A stretch of DNA of 64,000 nucleotides from Flavobacterium aurantiibacter (GCF_002251775.1 NZ_NOXX01000207.1:490-64489); one strand, 5' to 3'; counted from the stretch's first letter, positions 24,945-36,019 are shown. The notes: generated by a model from the sequence alone, not told the origin. A program made the numbers and translations.

Positions 24945-27900
24945 TTAGAAAGTTACATTTAACTTAAATCCGTATCTCTTCGCAGTAGGAGCAGATTGAA
25001 CTTCAATTCCTTGCAGGTTCGTTCCGCCAAAACTGGTAACCTCCGGGTCGAAATTTGTGTATTTGGGAACATTAGGGGCATGATACCATAAGTTACTTCC
25101 GATAAATGCAAACGAAATAGCTCCGAAAGGGGTTTTATCTAACCATTTTTTAGGAACGTCGTAAGTTAAGCTGGCCTCACGTAATCTGAATACGGTTCCG
25201 TCATAAATACTAGCTTCGTCGACAGAATTTATCGCAAAGGTATTTCCGCCATTTGGAGAGAAATACAACTCATTCATTCCCAATTGAACGGTGTTTGGAA
25301 TCTTATTTCCGTTCGCATCTAAAATAGGCGTCCCATCACTGTTTCCATAAAAACCCGGAATAATAAATGTACGTTCGCGATTTTCAGTGTCACGAGTTAC
25401 GCCTCGACCCAATAAAGATTCGATAGTTGATGATTTAATATCGCCACCTTGTCTCCAATCAAATTGTGTTCTTAAAGTAAATCCTTTATAGGAAAGGGAA
25501 TTGATAAAACTCATCTTAAAGTCAGGAGTCGGATCGCCGATAATGCCAGGAGTAGGGTCCTGAATGATACCTCCTCCATTTGGATTAATCAGAAAATTAC
25601 CTTCCTCATCTCTTGCAAATCGCGTTCCGTAAAAGACCCCAAAAGGCTGCCCTTTCGCGACGTATGCAACCTGATTTACATCAATCGGGTAGCGTTCTAA
25701 TCCTTCAATCAATTCAGTCACTTCGTTCTCATTTTTAGTAAACGTTGTAAACACGTTCCATTTGAAATTTTCGCTTTGAAGTGGAGTCACATTCAAACCA
25801 ATTTCAATACCCTTATTAACCATTTCGCTGACATTAGTGTTAAATTCTGCATAACCACTTGAGCCAGGTACTGTAATAGGAGTCAACAAATCTGTTGTTG
25901 TTTTCTGATAAACAGTGAAATCAAGAATGACTTTTCTTTTAAAAAATTCTAAATCAGTTCCCAATTCGATTTCAGTTGTAAACTCGGGAGTTACGTTTGG
26001 GTTTGCCAAGAAGTCTGGATTTCGGATCGTTGAAGTTCCATTAAATGGATTACCGATAACATAGGGTTTGTTCAGAAATTCTGCTGCAGCATCGCGACCT
26101 GCTCTTGCAATACCAAAGCGTATTTTTGCAAAATTCAGAACATCACTTTCTATCTTTAAAGCATCGGTTAAAATCAAGGATGTTGAAAATGAAGGATAGA
26201 AATACGAGTAGTTGTTTTTCGGTAAGGTAGAAGAAATGTCGTTTCTTCCCGTAAGGTTAACAAACCAATAATTTTTATAAGATAATGTCAAATCACCAAA
26301 GAATCCAACATTTCTTCTTTTTGTTTTGGAATCAATCAAGTTCGTAATGGTTTCAACATTACGCATATTGAAAAGTTCAGGCAAAATCATGTCGTTACCT
26401 TGGTAAACTATACGGTCGGTTGTATTGTTCAAGATGTTTGTACCTGTAATTGCAGATAAAGCGATATCATCGGTAAGTTGATAGTCGAAGTTTACCAATA
26501 GCGTTTGCTCTAGGTCTGCAGTCGTAAATTCATCTGTAGTTAAAGAACCGACACCTCCGTTAGCACGCGAATTTATGTCTCTAATTTCCATTCGTTCCAA
26601 CTCGTAACGGTTGTATCCCAAACGATAAGAAGCTGAAATATTCTTGTTAAAGCTGTATGCAAGATTAAATCCAGCGACGGTTCGATTGGTTTCAGTTTTG
26701 ATTTGATCGTTTTCCCAACTCCACAGCGGATGATCGAACTGCCCTTCAAGAGGAGTCACCGATGCTCCTGTCAGCGGATCTTTATATGGAAGGTTGAAGT
26801 CCCAGTTACGCGCTAAGATCATGGTTCGAGCAAATGAGGATGAAGAACCATCAAATTGATTTTCACCAAAGAAGCCACCAACTTGCTCTGTTTTTGTGTA
26901 CGACATGTTGCTGCCAACTGTAATGCCATTTTTCAATTTGAAAGTTCCACCAGTAGAAATCGCTGTCCTATCAAATGTGTTGTACGGAATGTAGCCGTTT
27001 TGATTTAAGTCGGACAATGTTAAGTTAAACGATCCTTCTTCTGAGCCATAGCTTAAATTAACGCTTTGATCGTTTACGGTTCCTGTTCGAAACAAATCTT
27101 TTACGTTGTTTGGTTTAGCGACATAGGGAACCGTTGGTCCGAATCGATCCGGAAAAGCTGCTAAAATCGGCGCCCATGTCGGAATTTCGGTTATAGTTCC
27201 GAATCTTGGTCCCCATGATCCATTTGCGCTAGCATAATTGAAGTTGCTTCCTGCGCCATACTTATTCTGATATTCGGGTAAATTAGCTATATTCTCGAAA
27301 TATGTCCCGCTACTTACCGTAACACCAAGCTTTTTATCTCGTTTTCCACGAGCACTTCCCGATTTCGTGGTGATTACGATTACACCGTTCACAGCTCTAG
27401 ATCCGTAAAGAGCTGCCGCGGGGATAGATTTAAGAACAGTCATAGACGCAATGTCATTAGGGTCAATGCTCGATAATCCAGACTGGTAGCCACCTCCGCC
27501 AGTTGTTTGGCTAGATGTAGTTACTTCGGGATTACTGTATGCAATTCCATCCACAATAATTAGGGGTTGAATATCGCCGTTTAATGTATTAACCCCTCGA
27601 ATTGTAATTTGATTTGCAGCACCTGCAACACCCGTAGATACGTTAATGTTCACACCTGGAACTTTTCCGTTCAGTGCACGCGTAACATCAGGTTCAGAGA
27701 CTTCAGTAAGTTCGGCTGCTTTCACGGTACTTACGGCGTATCCCAAATCTCTTGGATTCCGTTTAATACCGAATGCAGTTACAACAACACCTTCAAGTTC
27801 GACAGATTCATCTTCAAGTGATACATTCACCACATTGCCAGTAACAACAACTTGCTTTGTTTTCATACCAATAAAACTAAATACAAGAGTTTTTTCGTTT

Positions 27901-28097
27901 CTGGTGTTGATGGAATACTTACCATCAAGATCAGTTTGTGTACCATTGGTCGTTCCTTTTTCAACAACTGAGACTCCCGGTATGGGAAGTCCTTTGCTGT
28001 CCGAAACAACGCCGGTTACGGTGCGCTGTTGCGCAAAAGTAATCTCCGCAACTAAACATAGTAGCAGCGCGAGATAGCTGGTTAGTTTCATTTTCAT
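24945..28097 (-). CDS. SusC/RagA family TonB-linked outer membrane transporter (operon 2)
   Basis: A 1050-residue outer membrane transporter. Signal peptide to about residue 22 (LALLLCLVAEITFA), carboxypeptidase-regulatory-like domain (GLPIPGVSVVEKGTT; GTQTDLDGKYSI), plug with ITIRGVNTLNGDIQPLIIVDG and VLKSIPAAALYGSRAVNGVI, then the barrel ending FKLNVTF. ATGs at 28097 and 28091 both lead into the signal peptide. First gene of a three-gene minus-strand operon with SusD and a lipoprotein; no degradative enzyme lies nearby. Confidence 0.94.
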   Translation of the reverse strand: MKMKLTSYLALLLCLVAEITFAQQRTVTGVVSDSKGLPIPGVSVVEKGTTNGTQTDLDGKYSINTRNEKTLVFSFIGMKTKQVVVTGNVVNVSLEDESVELEGVVVTAFGIKRNPRDLGYAVSTVKAAELTEVSEPDVTRALNGKVPGVNINVSTGVAGAANQITIRGVNTLNGDIQPLIIVDGIAYSNPEVTTSSQTTGGGGYQSGLSSIDPNDIASMTVLKSIPAAALYGSRAVNGVIVITTKSGSARGKRDKKLGVTVSSGTYFENIANLPEYQNKYGAGSNFNYASANGSWGPRFGTITEIPTWAPILAAFPDRFGPTVPYVAKPNNVKDLFRTGTVNDQSVNLSYGSEEGSFNLTLSDLNQNGYIPYNTFDRTAISTGGTFKLKNGITVGSNMSYTKTEQVGGFFGENQFDGSSSSFARTMILARNWDFNLPYKDPLTGASVTPLEGQFDHPLWSWENDQIKTETNRTVAGFNLAYSFNKNISASYRLGYNRYELERMEIRDINSRANGGVGSLTTDEFTTADLEQTLLVNFDYQLTDDIALSAITGTNILNNTTDRIVYQGNDMILPELFNMRNVETITNLIDSKTKRRNVGFFGDLTLSYKNYWFVNLTGRNDISSTLPKNNYSYFYPSFSTSLILTDALKIESDVLNFAKIRFGIARAGRDAAAEFLNKPYVIGNPFNGTSTIRNPDFLANPNVTPEFTTEIELGTDLEFFKRKVILDFTVYQKTTTDLLTPITVPGSSGYAEFNTNVSEMVNKGIEIGLNVTPLQSENFKWNVFTTFTKNENEVTELIEGLERYPIDVNQVAYVAKGQPFGVFYGTRFARDEEGNFLINPNGGGIIQDPTPGIIGDPTPDFKMSFINSLSYKGFTLRTQFDWRQGGDIKSSTIESLLGRGVTRDTENRERTFIIPGFYGNSDGTPILDANGNKIPNTVQLGMNELYFSPNGGNTFAINSVDEASIYDGTVFRLREASLTYDVPKKWLDKTPFGAISFAFIGSNLWYHAPNVPKYTNFDPEVTSFGGTNLQGIEVQSAPTAKRYGFKLNVTF

Positions 28098-28196
28098 TAC
28101 TTAGGTTTTGGATTAGTTTACTTACCCAAAAGTCGTAAATAAATCTTAACGAAACACTAAAAATTGTAAGAAATTTACACATCTTTCATTAAAAGC

Positions 28197-29828
28197 TTAA
28201 AAATAACTCTTAAAGCTAATGTGTGCCAATGCGTTGCGTAACGAGTTTTCTGTGCCTGATAATCGCGAAAAAGCATAAGTGAAATTCAGAATACCATTCT
28301 TGGTAGCCAAAACAAATCCGGCACCTGCCGCGAATACCGTTTTTGAAATATTTGTTGTTTGATCACTGAAATATCCAAAATCACTTAAAATTTGAACATT
28401 TAAGTTTGGAGCTACCAAATAATAATAATTATTCATAAGCGAGGTAAAGCTGTGGGCTTGCAAAACATTTTCATTCAATCCGCGGATCGAGTTAAAACCA
28501 CCGAAACGATACAATTCGTTCACAAGAATTCTCTTCGATCCTAAGAAGTGGTTGTCGGTGTTTATTTGAACTCTGCTTTTTGCAGAAAAGGCTATGTTGT
28601 AGCTTCCAGTAAGTCTTAATAAAGTTTGATTCACCTCGTTGGTTTCACGAACCGATTTCCCTAAGCCTAATTTTAAGTTTACAAAATCCGTGTACCGAAA
28701 AAAATCATCACTTTTTGCGTTTCTACTAAAGTCGAAACCAACCGTGTAAAATGTGCTGCGAAAGTCTTGTAGTGTTTCGCTATTTTGCGACTGAATATCA
28801 CTGGATTCTCCACTTTCATATCCTAAAAATACCCGGGAATTGTGTTTGAGTAGATAACCAATTTCTATCGCCGATTTTGAAGTTTGAAAAGTGCTGTCTT
28901 GCCTGAAAATGTTTAGCTGACCTCGTAGCACTAAGTTCGAATTGAAAAGATAGGGTAGGGTACCAGAGAAAAAGAAATTGCGTTGTTCTTGTCCGTCGGT
29001 TTTCCAGTTTAACTGAAATTCTTCGCTAGACTTTAAAATATTGACCAATGCTAGATCTAAATAGCCATTTACCACCAATTTATTGTCTGCGTTTTGTAGT
29101 CCTGCAAATCCTTCAAATCGATTATTTCGTACTTTCTCATCGTATATATATAGGAGTGTCGAATCTTTGGTAAACAAGACTTCACTTTTACGCGCAATCC
29201 GAGCAAATTTCAAGTTGTTGATTTCTGCTTCGATTTTAGAAATGGTTTTATCGTTGAAAATGCTTTTCCGATAGCGGGCTTTTAAGTGTTTTAAAACGTT
29301 TTTAGGAATCTCGGTATTTTCTGCAAAGATTAAATTTGAAATTTTTCGTACCGTCGTATTCGAAATCTCCACTTTTAAAAAAACTTGATCAGCGCGCTCT
29401 TCAGTAACCACCGTTTTTAAACCAGCAAGTGCCATTCCTTGATCTTGAAGTTTAGCAGTGATTGATTCCATAAAAGCAGGCAGCTCGGCGGGTTTCATCA
29501 ATATACTTTCCGCTTGTTCTTTTAGATAGGGTGTTATCGAGCTTAAGTCGATTTGAACGGTATTAAATTTCGTTCCAGATTCACATTCAAAAAGAATGCT
29601 GTTTTTTTCAATGATGCTCGATTTACAGCTGGCAAACAAATAGCCCGATTGCCTTAAAGAATCTGTGAATTGCTGTAGCCGGTCTTCATCGGATACTTTG
29701 GCAGGGATTTTTAGTGTGCGCTCTATCTTTTTATCGGGAAAATTAACTTTTATCAAAACGGTTTTTTGGCCGTACATCAGTGTTTGCAGTAGCAAGAAAA
29801 GCACTAAATAAGCCGATTTTGGTGTCAT
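28197..29828 (-). CDS. POTRA-containing outer membrane beta-barrel protein (BamA/TamA/ShlB-like)
   Basis: About 543 residues. Signal peptide MTPKSAYLVLFLLLQTLMYG. Residues about 20-230 contain POTRA-like repeats (for example TVRKISNLIFAENTEIPKNV, where a beta strand leads into a helix). The C-terminal half is a 16-strand-type barrel ending ALAHISFKSYF with a terminal Phe, the usual outer membrane insertion signal. FGGFNSIRGLNEN matches the RGxN-type conserved loop of the bacterial surface antigen family. The start is set at 29828 because a variant box TACTTTTA (minus strand, 29849-29842) lies just upstream; ATGs at 29837 and 29867 are alternatives. It is shorter than BamA and is probably a paralogue with another cargo. 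Confidence 0.78.
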   Translation of the reverse strand: MTPKSAYLVLFLLLQTLMYGQKTVLIKVNFPDKKIERTLKIPAKVSDEDRLQQFTDSLRQSGYLFASCKSSIIEKNSILFECESGTKFNTVQIDLSSITPYLKEQAESILMKPAELPAFMESITAKLQDQGMALAGLKTVVTEERADQVFLKVEISNTTVRKISNLIFAENTEIPKNVLKHLKARYRKSIFNDKTISKIEAEINNLKFARIARKSEVLFTKDSTLLYIYDEKVRNNRFEGFAGLQNADNKLVVNGYLDLALVNILKSSEEFQLNWKTDGQEQRNFFFSGTLPYLFNSNLVLRGQLNIFRQDSTFQTSKSAIEIGYLLKHNSRVFLGYESGESSDIQSQNSETLQDFRSTFYTVGFDFSRNAKSDDFFRYTDFVNLKLGLGKSVRETNEVNQTLLRLTGSYNIAFSAKSRVQINTDNHFLGSKRILVNELYRFGGFNSIRGLNENVLQAHSFTSLMNNYYYLVAPNLNVQILSDFGYFSDQTTNISKTVFAAGAGFVLATKNGILNFTYAFSRLSGTENSLRNALAHISFKSYF

Positions 29829-29908
29829 ACTACCCATAACGTAAAAGTATCGGAAAATCTTTTGCAAACCCTTGTTTTAGAATTGTATTGAAAATTAATA
29901 GTTTAAGA

Positions 29909-29939
29909 TTTGGAAGCATAAATATTATTTCTACCTTTG
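29909..29939 (+). promoter_or_regulatory. Promoter of the rpsL operon (TTTG-N19-TACCTTTG)
   Basis: The -33 TTTG (29909-29912) and the -7 TACCTTTG (29932-29939) are separated by exactly nineteen bases, the best spacing for the Bacteroidota primary sigma factor. The expected start is near 29946, leaving a leader of about 47 bases before rpsL. Confidence 0.8.
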
Positions 29940-29992
29940 CAACCCCGTAAAAAGCGGGAATTTAGAAATTTTAGAAACTTGTAGTATTAATT

Positions 29993-30376
29993 ATGCCAAC
30001 AATTCAACAATTAGTAAGAACTGGAAGAACCCAGATAACTAAGAAGAGTAAATCGGTTGCATTAGATTCTTGTCCACAAAGACGAGGAGTTTGTACTCGT
30101 GTTTACACCACAACGCCAAAGAAACCAAACTCTGCAATGCGTAAAGTTGCGCGTGTACGTTTGACTAATGGGAACGAGGTAAACGCGTACATTCCTGGTG
30201 AAGGACACAATCTTCAAGAGCACTCGATAGTATTAGTTAGGGGAGGAAGGGTAAAAGACTTACCTGGAGTTCGTTATCACATTGTTCGCGGTGCACTAGA
30301 TACATCTGGTGTTGCTGGTAGAACACAAAGACGCTCTAAGTATGGTGCTAAACGCCCAAAAGAAGCTAAAAAGTAA
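29993..30376 (+). CDS. rpsL: 30S ribosomal protein S12
   Basis: 127 residues, normal length. S12 lines the decoding centre. The conserved [16 protein letters not shown] and [13 protein letters not shown] blocks are intact. Lys43 and Lys88, the two classical streptomycin-resistance positions, carry the wild-type lysine. First gene of the transcript, with its own strong promoter. Confidence 0.98.
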
Positions 30377-30398
30377 TTCAAACTTTTAAGAAAAAGAC

Positions 30399-30875
30399 AT
30401 GAGAAAAAGACAGGCAAAAAAGAGACCTCTTTTACCAGATCCTCGTTTTAACGATCAATTAGTTACACGTTTTGTGAACAATTTGATGTGGGATGGTAAA
30501 AAATCTACCGCTTTTAAAGTGTTTTACGATGCGCTTGATATCGTAGAAAACAAGAAGCAAGACGCTGAAAAATCAGCTTTAGAGATTTGGAAAGATGCAT
30601 TAACTAATGTGATGCCGCACGTAGAAGTACGTAGCCGTCGTGTAGGTGGAGCAACATTCCAAATTCCAATGCAAATCAGACCAGATCGCAAGATTTCTAT
30701 GGCAATGAAATGGTTAATCCTTTACGCGCGCCGCAGAAACGAAAAATCGATGTCTCAAAAACTTGCTGCCGAAGTTTTAGCTGCTGCTAAAGAAGAAGGT
30801 GCTGCGGTTAAAAAGAGAATGGATACTCACAAAATGGCAGAAGCTAACAAAGCGTTTTCACACTTTAGATTCTAA
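30399..30875 (+). CDS. rpsG: 30S ribosomal protein S7
   Basis: 158 residues. S7 nucleates assembly of the 16S rRNA 3' domain and contacts the E site. Signatures are [17 protein letters not shown] and [19 protein letters not shown]. It starts 22 bases after rpsL and ends six bases before fusA, the usual str-operon order. Confidence 0.98.
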   Translation: MRKRQAKKRPLLPDPRFNDQLVTRFVNNLMWDGKKSTAFKVFYDALDIVENKKQDAEKSALEIWKDALTNVMPHVEVRSRRVGGATFQIPMQIRPDRKISMAMKWLILYARRRNEKSMSQKLAAEVLAAAKEEGAAVKKRMDTHKMAEANKAFSHFRF

Positions 30876-30881
30876 TCGGAA

Positions 30882-33038
30882 ATGGCAAGAGATCTTAAAT
30901 ATACTAGAAATATCGGTATTGCTGCGCACATTGATGCGGGTAAAACAACCACCACTGAGCGTATCTTGTTCTACACAGGAAAGTCGCATAAAATTGGTGA
31001 GGTACACGATGGAGCTGCTACCATGGACTGGATGGCGCAAGAGCAAGAGCGTGGTATTACCATTACCTCTGCAGCTACAACTTGCGAATGGAATTTCCCA
31101 ACTGTACAAGGTAAAGTTATTCCAGAATCTAAACCATACCACTTTAACATCATCGATACTCCCGGACACGTTGACTTTACCGTAGAGGTAAACCGTTCAT
31201 TACGCGTTCTCGACGGATTGGTGTTCTTGTTTTCAGCGGTTGACGGCGTTGAGCCACAATCAGAAACCAACTGGCGTCTTGCAGATCAGTACCGAGTGCC
31301 ACGTATGGGCTTCGTGAACAAAATGGACCGTCAAGGCTCAAACTTCTTGGCTGTATGTCAGCAAGTTCGCGATATGTTGAAATCTAATGCAGTTGCAATT
31401 ACACTTCCTATCGGTGAAGAAGCTGATTTCAAAGGAGTAGTTGACTTGGTGAAGAATCAGGCGATCATTTGGCATGATGAAACTCAAGGAGCAACTTTTG
31501 ATATCGTAGACATTCCTGCGGATATGGTTGATGAAGTTAAGGAATATCGTTCAGCGCTTATCGAAGCAGTAGCCGAGTACGATGAGAACCTTCTTGATAA
31601 GTATATGGAAGATGAAAATTCTATTACTGAGGAGGAAATCAACAATGCACTTCGTGCTGCTACCATCGACATGGCTATTATTCCGATGTTGTGTGGTTCT
31701 TCTTTCAAAAACAAAGGCGTTCAGTTCATGCTTGATGCAGTTTGTAAATATCTTCCATCTCCCTTAGATAAAGAAGGTATCGAAGGTATTCACCCTGACG
31801 ATTCTGAATTGTTAGAAGAAGATCAAAAGAAAATTATGCGTCGTCCTGACGTAAAAGAGCCTTTCGCGGCTTTAGCTTTCAAGATTGCAACTGACCCATT
31901 CGTAGGTCGTTTAGCTTTCTTTAGAGCGTACTCAGGTCGTTTAGATGCAGGTTCATATGTGTTAAATACACGTTCAGGTAATAAAGAGCGTATCTCTCGT
32001 ATCTACCAAATGCACGCAAACAAGCAAAACCCAATCGAATTTATCGAAGCAGGTGATATTGGAGCAGCAGTTGGATTTAAAGATATCAAAACTGGAGACA
32101 CTCTTTGCGACGAGAAGAATCCAATTATCTTGGAATCAATGAAGTTCCCGGCGCCGGTTATTGGTATCGCTATCGAGCCTAAAACTAAGGCTGATGTGGA
32201 TAAAATGGGTATGGCGTTGGCAAAACTTTCTGAGGAAGATCCTACGTTTACCGTTCGTACTGACGAAGCGTCTGGCCAAACAATCATTTCGGGTATGGGT
32301 GAGCTTCACTTAGATATCTTGATCGATCGTATGAAGCGTGAGTTCAAGGTTGAAGTAAACCAAGGTGAGCCACAAGTAGAATACAAAGAAGCGTTTACTA
32401 AATCAGCACAACACCGTGAAGTTTACAAAAAACAATCGGGTGGTCGTGGTAAATTTGGTGACATTGTATTCCGTCTTGAGCCTGCTGATGAAGTGGATGG
32501 AAAAGTTCCAGATGGATTACAGTTTGTTAACGAAGTTAAAGGGGGTAACGTACCAAAAGAATACGTTCCGGCTGTTGAGAAAGGTTTCCGTGAAGCTATG
32601 AAAACAGGTCCTTTGGCTGGTTACCAAGTAGATAGTTTAAAAGTTACTCTTTTGGATGGTTCATACCACCCTGTTGACTCGGATGCACTTTCTTTCGAAT
32701 TAGCAGCGCGTATGGGTTACAAAGAGGTAGCTAAAGCTGCAGGTGCAATCATCCTTGAGCCAATCATGAAGCTTGAAGTATTAACTCCTGAAGAAAACAT
32801 GGGTGATATCGTTGGTGATATCAACAGAAGACGTGGTCAGGTGAACGATATGAGCGACAGAGCTGGTTCTAAGGTTATCAAAGCAAATGTGCCACTTTCG
32901 GAAATGTTCGGATATGTAACAACTTTACGTACCCTTTCTTCCGGTCGTGCAACTTCAACTATGGAGTTCTCGCACTACGCTGAGACACCTTCAAACATCT
33001 CTGAAGAGGTAATCAAAAAAGCAAAAGGTAACGCTTAA
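30882..33038 (+). CDS. fusA: Elongation factor G
   Basis: 718 residues. EF-G drives ribosomal translocation with GTP. G1 is [16 protein letters not shown]2 [11 protein letters not shown]3 DTPGHVDFT and G4 NKMDRQG. The later domains are complete, ending with [16 protein letters not shown]. No tuf gene follows; rpsJ comes next, eleven bases on. Length and motifs fit the primary translocase rather than the recycling paralogue. Confidence 0.97.
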   Translation: MARDLKYTRNIGIAAHIDAGKTTTTERILFYTGKSHKIGEVHDGAATMDWMAQEQERGITITSAATTCEWNFPTVQGKVIPESKPYHFNIIDTPGHVDFTVEVNRSLRVLDGLVFLFSAVDGVEPQSETNWRLADQYRVPRMGFVNKMDRQGSNFLAVCQQVRDMLKSNAVAITLPIGEEADFKGVVDLVKNQAIIWHDETQGATFDIVDIPADMVDEVKEYRSALIEAVAEYDENLLDKYMEDENSITEEEINNALRAATIDMAIIPMLCGSSFKNKGVQFMLDAVCKYLPSPLDKEGIEGIHPDDSELLEEDQKKIMRRPDVKEPFAALAFKIATDPFVGRLAFFRAYSGRLDAGSYVLNTRSGNKERISRIYQMHANKQNPIEFIEAGDIGAAVGFKDIKTGDTLCDEKNPIILESMKFPAPVIGIAIEPKTKADVDKMGMALAKLSEEDPTFTVRTDEASGQTIISGMGELHLDILIDRMKREFKVEVNQGEPQVEYKEAFTKSAQHREVYKKQSGGRGKFGDIVFRLEPADEVDGKVPDGLQFVNEVKGGNVPKEYVPAVEKGFREAMKTGPLAGYQVDSLKVTLLDGSYHPVDSDALSFELAARMGYKEVAKAAGAIILEPIMKLEVLTPEENMGDIVGDINRRRGQVNDMSDRAGSKVIKANVPLSEMFGYVTTLRTLSSGRATSTMEFSHYAETPSNISEEVIKKAKGNA

Positions 33039-33049
33039 TTCTTAAGAAA

Positions 33050-33355
33050 ATGAGTCAAAAAATCAGAATAAAATTGAAGTCTTACGACCATATGTTGGTT
33101 GATAAATCTTCGGAGAAAATTGTGAAGACTGTGAAAAGTACCGGAGCTGTTGTTACTGGTCCAATTCCACTTCCAACACACAAAAAACTTTTTACTGTGT
33201 TGCGTTCGCCACACGTAAACAAGAAAGCGCGTGAGCAATTTGAAGTAATGTCGTACAAGAGATTGATCGATATTTACTCTTCGTCTTCGAAAACTATCGA
33301 CGCATTAATGAAACTTGAATTGCCTAGCGGTGTTGAAGTGGAAATTAAAGTGTGA
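33050..33355 (+). CDS. rpsJ: 30S ribosomal protein S10
   Basis: 101 residues. S10 (NusE) works in the 30S head and in transcription antitermination. Signatures are [21 protein letters not shown] and GPIPLPTHK. It ends the str transcript: a terminator at 33377-33410 separates it from rplC, so here S10 is transcribed with fusA rather than with the S10-type operon. Confidence 0.97.
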   Translation: MSQKIRIKLKSYDHMLVDKSSEKIVKTVKSTGAVVTGPIPLPTHKKLFTVLRSPHVNKKAREQFEVMSYKRLIDIYSSSSKTIDALMKLELPSGVEVEIKV

Positions 33356-33376
33356 TGCTTCGTAAGCAATAAGTCA

Positions 33377-33410
33377 AATCCGTCGGACACAGTTCGGCGG
33401 ATTTTTTTTT
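33377..33410 (+). terminator. Intrinsic terminator between rpsJ and rplC
   Basis: Nine-base-pair stem AATCCGTCG (33377-33385) with CGGCGGATT (33395-33403), including one G-U pair, followed by a run of T. It ends the rpsL-rpsG-fusA-rpsJ transcript or attenuates it. The rest of the gap to 33540 holds an AT-rich inverted repeat (CTTTTTTAAG at 33493 and CTTAAAAAAAG at 33518) and no gene. Confidence 0.82.
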
Positions 33411-33540
33411 GAAGAAAATGTACTGTGTTCTTTTTTGCCGAAGTTGTTACTTGCGGAAGGTCGAAACACGAGTTTTTTATGGCAGTTTTGGACTTTTTTA
33501 AGTTGTTAGGAAAACTTCTTAAAAAAAGGAATATCAATAG

Positions 33541-33571
33541 TTTGCATTACAAAATAAAAATATTACTTTTG
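33541..33571 (+). promoter_or_regulatory. Promoter of the rplC-rplQ operon (TTTG-N19-TACTTTTG)
   Basis: TTTG (33541-33544) and TACTTTTG (33564-33571), again exactly nineteen bases apart. The expected start is near 33578, giving a leader of about 55 bases before rplC that contains CTCTTGGGAG and two GCGC runs and could fold. Confidence 0.82.
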
Positions 33572-33632
33572 CGCGCTCTCTTGGGAGTAGTATGCGCTAT
33601 TCTCAAATTTAATAATTTATAACTAATTTAAT

Positions 33633-34250
33633 ATGTCTGGGTTAATTGGAAGAAAAATCGGCATGACCAGCATCTTCGACGAGAACGGGAAGAATATTCC
33701 TTGCACCGTTATCGAAGCTGGACCATGTGTTGTTACCCAAGTCAGAACCAAAGAGGTCGACGGGTATGAAGCGTTGCAACTTGGTTTCGATGACAAAACT
33801 GAAAAGCACAGTACAAAAGCTGCTCTTGGTCATTTCAAGAAAGCGGGAACTGTTGCTAAAAAGAAAGTTGTCGAGTTTCAAGAATTTGCAACAGAACAAA
33901 AATTAGGAGACATCATTGATGTTACAATCTTCGAAGAAGGAGAATTTGTGGATGTTCAAGGTGTTTCGAAAGGTAAGGGATTCCAGGGCGTTGTTAAACG
34001 TCACGGGTTTGGAGGTGTTGGACAGTCTACGCACGGTCAGCACAACCGTTTAAGAGCTCCAGGTTCTGTCGGAGCATCGTCTTACCCATCTCGCGTATTC
34101 AAAGGAATGCGTATGGCCGGCCGTATGGGTGGCGAAAATGTAAAAGTCCAAAACCTTAGAGTTTTAAAAGTGATGGCGGAGAAGAACTTACTTCTTGTTA
34201 AAGGTTGCGTTCCAGGTCACACAAACTCTTATGTAATCATTCAGAAGTAA
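33633..34250 (+). CDS. rplC: 50S ribosomal protein L3
   Basis: 205 residues. L3 is an early 50S assembly protein whose loop reaches the peptidyl-transferase centre; the loop is seen as [16 protein letters not shown] with [15 protein letters not shown]. First gene of the large operon behind its own promoter. Its stop shares a base with the rplD start (TAATG). Confidence 0.98.
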   Translation: MSGLIGRKIGMTSIFDENGKNIPCTVIEAGPCVVTQVRTKEVDGYEALQLGFDDKTEKHSTKAALGHFKKAGTVAKKKVVEFQEFATEQKLGDIIDVTIFEEGEFVDVQGVSKGKGFQGVVKRHGFGGVGQSTHGQHNRLRAPGSVGASSYPSRVFKGMRMAGRMGGENVKVQNLRVLKVMAEKNLLLVKGCVPGHTNSYVIIQK

Positions 34251-34879
34251 TGGAAGTAAAAGTTTTAAATACCAGCGGAAAAGAAACAGGTAGAACAATT
34301 ACGCTATCTGATTCAGTTTTTGGAATTGAGCCTAACAAGCACGCCATTTACTTAGATGTTAAGCAATATCTTGCGAACCAACGTCAAGGAACACACAAGG
34401 CGAAAGAGCGTAACGAAGTTACAGGTTCTACTCGCAAAATCAAGAAACAAAAAGGTACAGGTACTGCTCGTGCAGGTTCTGTAAAGAGCCCTGTATTCAA
34501 AGGAGGAGGTACTATTTTTGGTCCTAGACCAAGAAGCTATTCTTTCAAATTGAATAAGAATTTAAAGCGTTTAGCACGTCGCTCGGCTTTAAGTATTAAA
34601 GCAAATGAGGCGTCTTTAATCGTTCTTGAGGACATTACACTAGACGCTCCAAGCACTAAAGGTTTTATTAACATCCTGAAAGCTTTAGGGTTAGAAGGTA
34701 AAAAATCTTTGTTCGTGTTGGGCGAGTCTAATAATAATGTATATGTGTCCTCACGCAATTTGAAGGCTACTTCTGTCGTAACAACCTCAGAATTAAACAC
34801 TTACAGCATTCTTAACGCTAATTCTTTAGTGGTTTTAGAGAGCGCTTTGGAAGGAATTGTAGAGAATTTAAATAAATAA
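34250..34879 (+). CDS. rplD: 50S ribosomal protein L4
   Basis: 209 residues from the ATG at 34250 ([17 protein letters not shown]). A longer frame from 34205 runs through the end of rplC and is not needed. The exit-tunnel loop is KIKKQKGTGTARAGS with KSPVFKGGGTIFGP. In E. coli L4 also represses the S10 operon; whether that holds here is not visible. Confidence 0.97.
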   Translation: MEVKVLNTSGKETGRTITLSDSVFGIEPNKHAIYLDVKQYLANQRQGTHKAKERNEVTGSTRKIKKQKGTGTARAGSVKSPVFKGGGTIFGPRPRSYSFKLNKNLKRLARRSALSIKANEASLIVLEDITLDAPSTKGFINILKALGLEGKKSLFVLGESNNNVYVSSRNLKATSVVTTSELNTYSILNANSLVVLESALEGIVENLNK

Positions 34880-34886
34880 GACGCAA

Positions 34887-35180
34887 ATGGAGATCCTAGT
34901 TAAGCCAATTGTAACTGAAAAAGTTACCAAACAAAGCGAGGTTTTGAACCAGTATGGCTTTGTAGTGGAGCGTCGCGCTAATAAAGTGCAAATTAAGAAA
35001 GCTGTTGAAGCTGCTTACGGAGTAACTGTAGTTAGTGTGAACACAATGAACGTTCGTCCAGATCGCTCTACAAAATACACCAAAAGCGGAATGATTCACG
35101 GCAAAACAAACGCGATTAAAAAAGCAATTGTCGAAATCGCTGAAGGTGAAACAATCGATTTATATAATAACAACATCTAA
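34887..35180 (+). CDS. rplW: 50S ribosomal protein L23
   Basis: 97 residues. L23 sits at the tunnel exit and docks trigger factor and SRP. Opening [18 protein letters not shown] and the block [21 protein letters not shown] are typical. Seven bases after rplD. Confidence 0.97.
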   Translation: MEILVKPIVTEKVTKQSEVLNQYGFVVERRANKVQIKKAVEAAYGVTVVSVNTMNVRPDRSTKYTKSGMIHGKTNAIKKAIVEIAEGETIDLYNNNI

Positions 35181-35194
35181 TACAAGGCAGAACA

Positions 35195-36019
35195 ATGTCA
35201 GTTAGAAAATTAAAACCTATTACCCCGGGTCAGCGTTTTAGAGTTGTGAATAGTTTTGACGCTATTACAACTGATAAGCCGGAGCGTTCATTACTCGCAC
35301 CGATAAAAAAATCTGGAGGTAGAAATAGTCAAGGAAAGATGACCATGCGCTACACAGGTGGTGGTCATAAGAAACGTTATCGTGTTATTGATTTCAAAAG
35401 AACAAAAGCGGGAATTCCTGCTACTGTGAAATCTATCGAATACGATCCAAACAGAACTGCTTTTATCGCTTTATTGGCGTATGCTGATGGTGAGAAAACA
35501 TACATAATTGCACAAAATGGTTTACAAGTAGGTCAAACGGTTATGAGCGGTGCAACTGCTCAGCCAGAGATCGGAAACACGATGCCATTGTCGCAAATTC
35601 CTCTGGGAACTGTAATCTCTTGTATTGAGTTACGCCCAGGTCAGGGAGCTGTTATTGCTCGTTCTGCTGGTACTTTCGCGCAGCTTATGGCTCGTGACGG
35701 AAAATATGCAACAATTAAAATGCCATCCGGTGAAACTCGTTTGATTTTGTTGACTTGTTCAGCAACTATCGGTGCAGTTTCAAACTCGGATCACCAATTG
35801 ATCGTGAGCGGTAAAGCCGGTCGCAGCCGTTGGTTAGGTCGTCGTCCAAGAACAAGACCAGTAGCGATGAACCCTGTCGATCACCCGATGGGTGGTGGAG
35901 AAGGTCGTTCTTCTGGAGGACACCCAAGATCTAGAAAAGGTTTACCTGCTAAAGGATACAGAACCCGTTCTAATCAAAATCCGAGCAACAAGTACATTGT
36001 AGAACGTAGAAAGAAATAA
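35195..36019 (+). CDS. rplB: 50S ribosomal protein L2
   Basis: 274 residues. L2 is needed for subunit joining and peptidyl transfer; the critical C-terminal loop [19 protein letters not shown] with its conserved His is intact. Basic N-terminal tail [15 protein letters not shown]. Confidence 0.98.
   Translation: MSVRKLKPITPGQRFRVVNSFDAITTDKPERSLLAPIKKSGGRNSQGKMTMRYTGGGHKKRYRVIDFKRTKAGIPATVKSIEYDPNRTAFIALLAYADGEKTYIIAQNGLQVGQTVMSGATAQPEIGNTMPLSQIPLGTVISCIELRPGQGAVIARSAGTFAQLMARDGKYATIKMPSGETRLILLTCSATIGAVSNSDHQLIVSGKAGRSRWLGRRPRTRPVAMNPVDHPMGGGEGRSSGGHPRSRKGLPAKGYRTRSNQNPSNKYIVERRKK

Noticed and set aside
33425-33622. 65-codon frame between rpsJ and rplC with hydrophobic stretches
   Set aside because: It runs through the rplC promoter and an AT-rich inverted repeat; no start signal, so a chance frame.
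34205-34249. Earlier rplD start within rplC
   Set aside because: It gives an N-terminus foreign to L4; the TAATG junction at 34248-34252 supplies the normal start.
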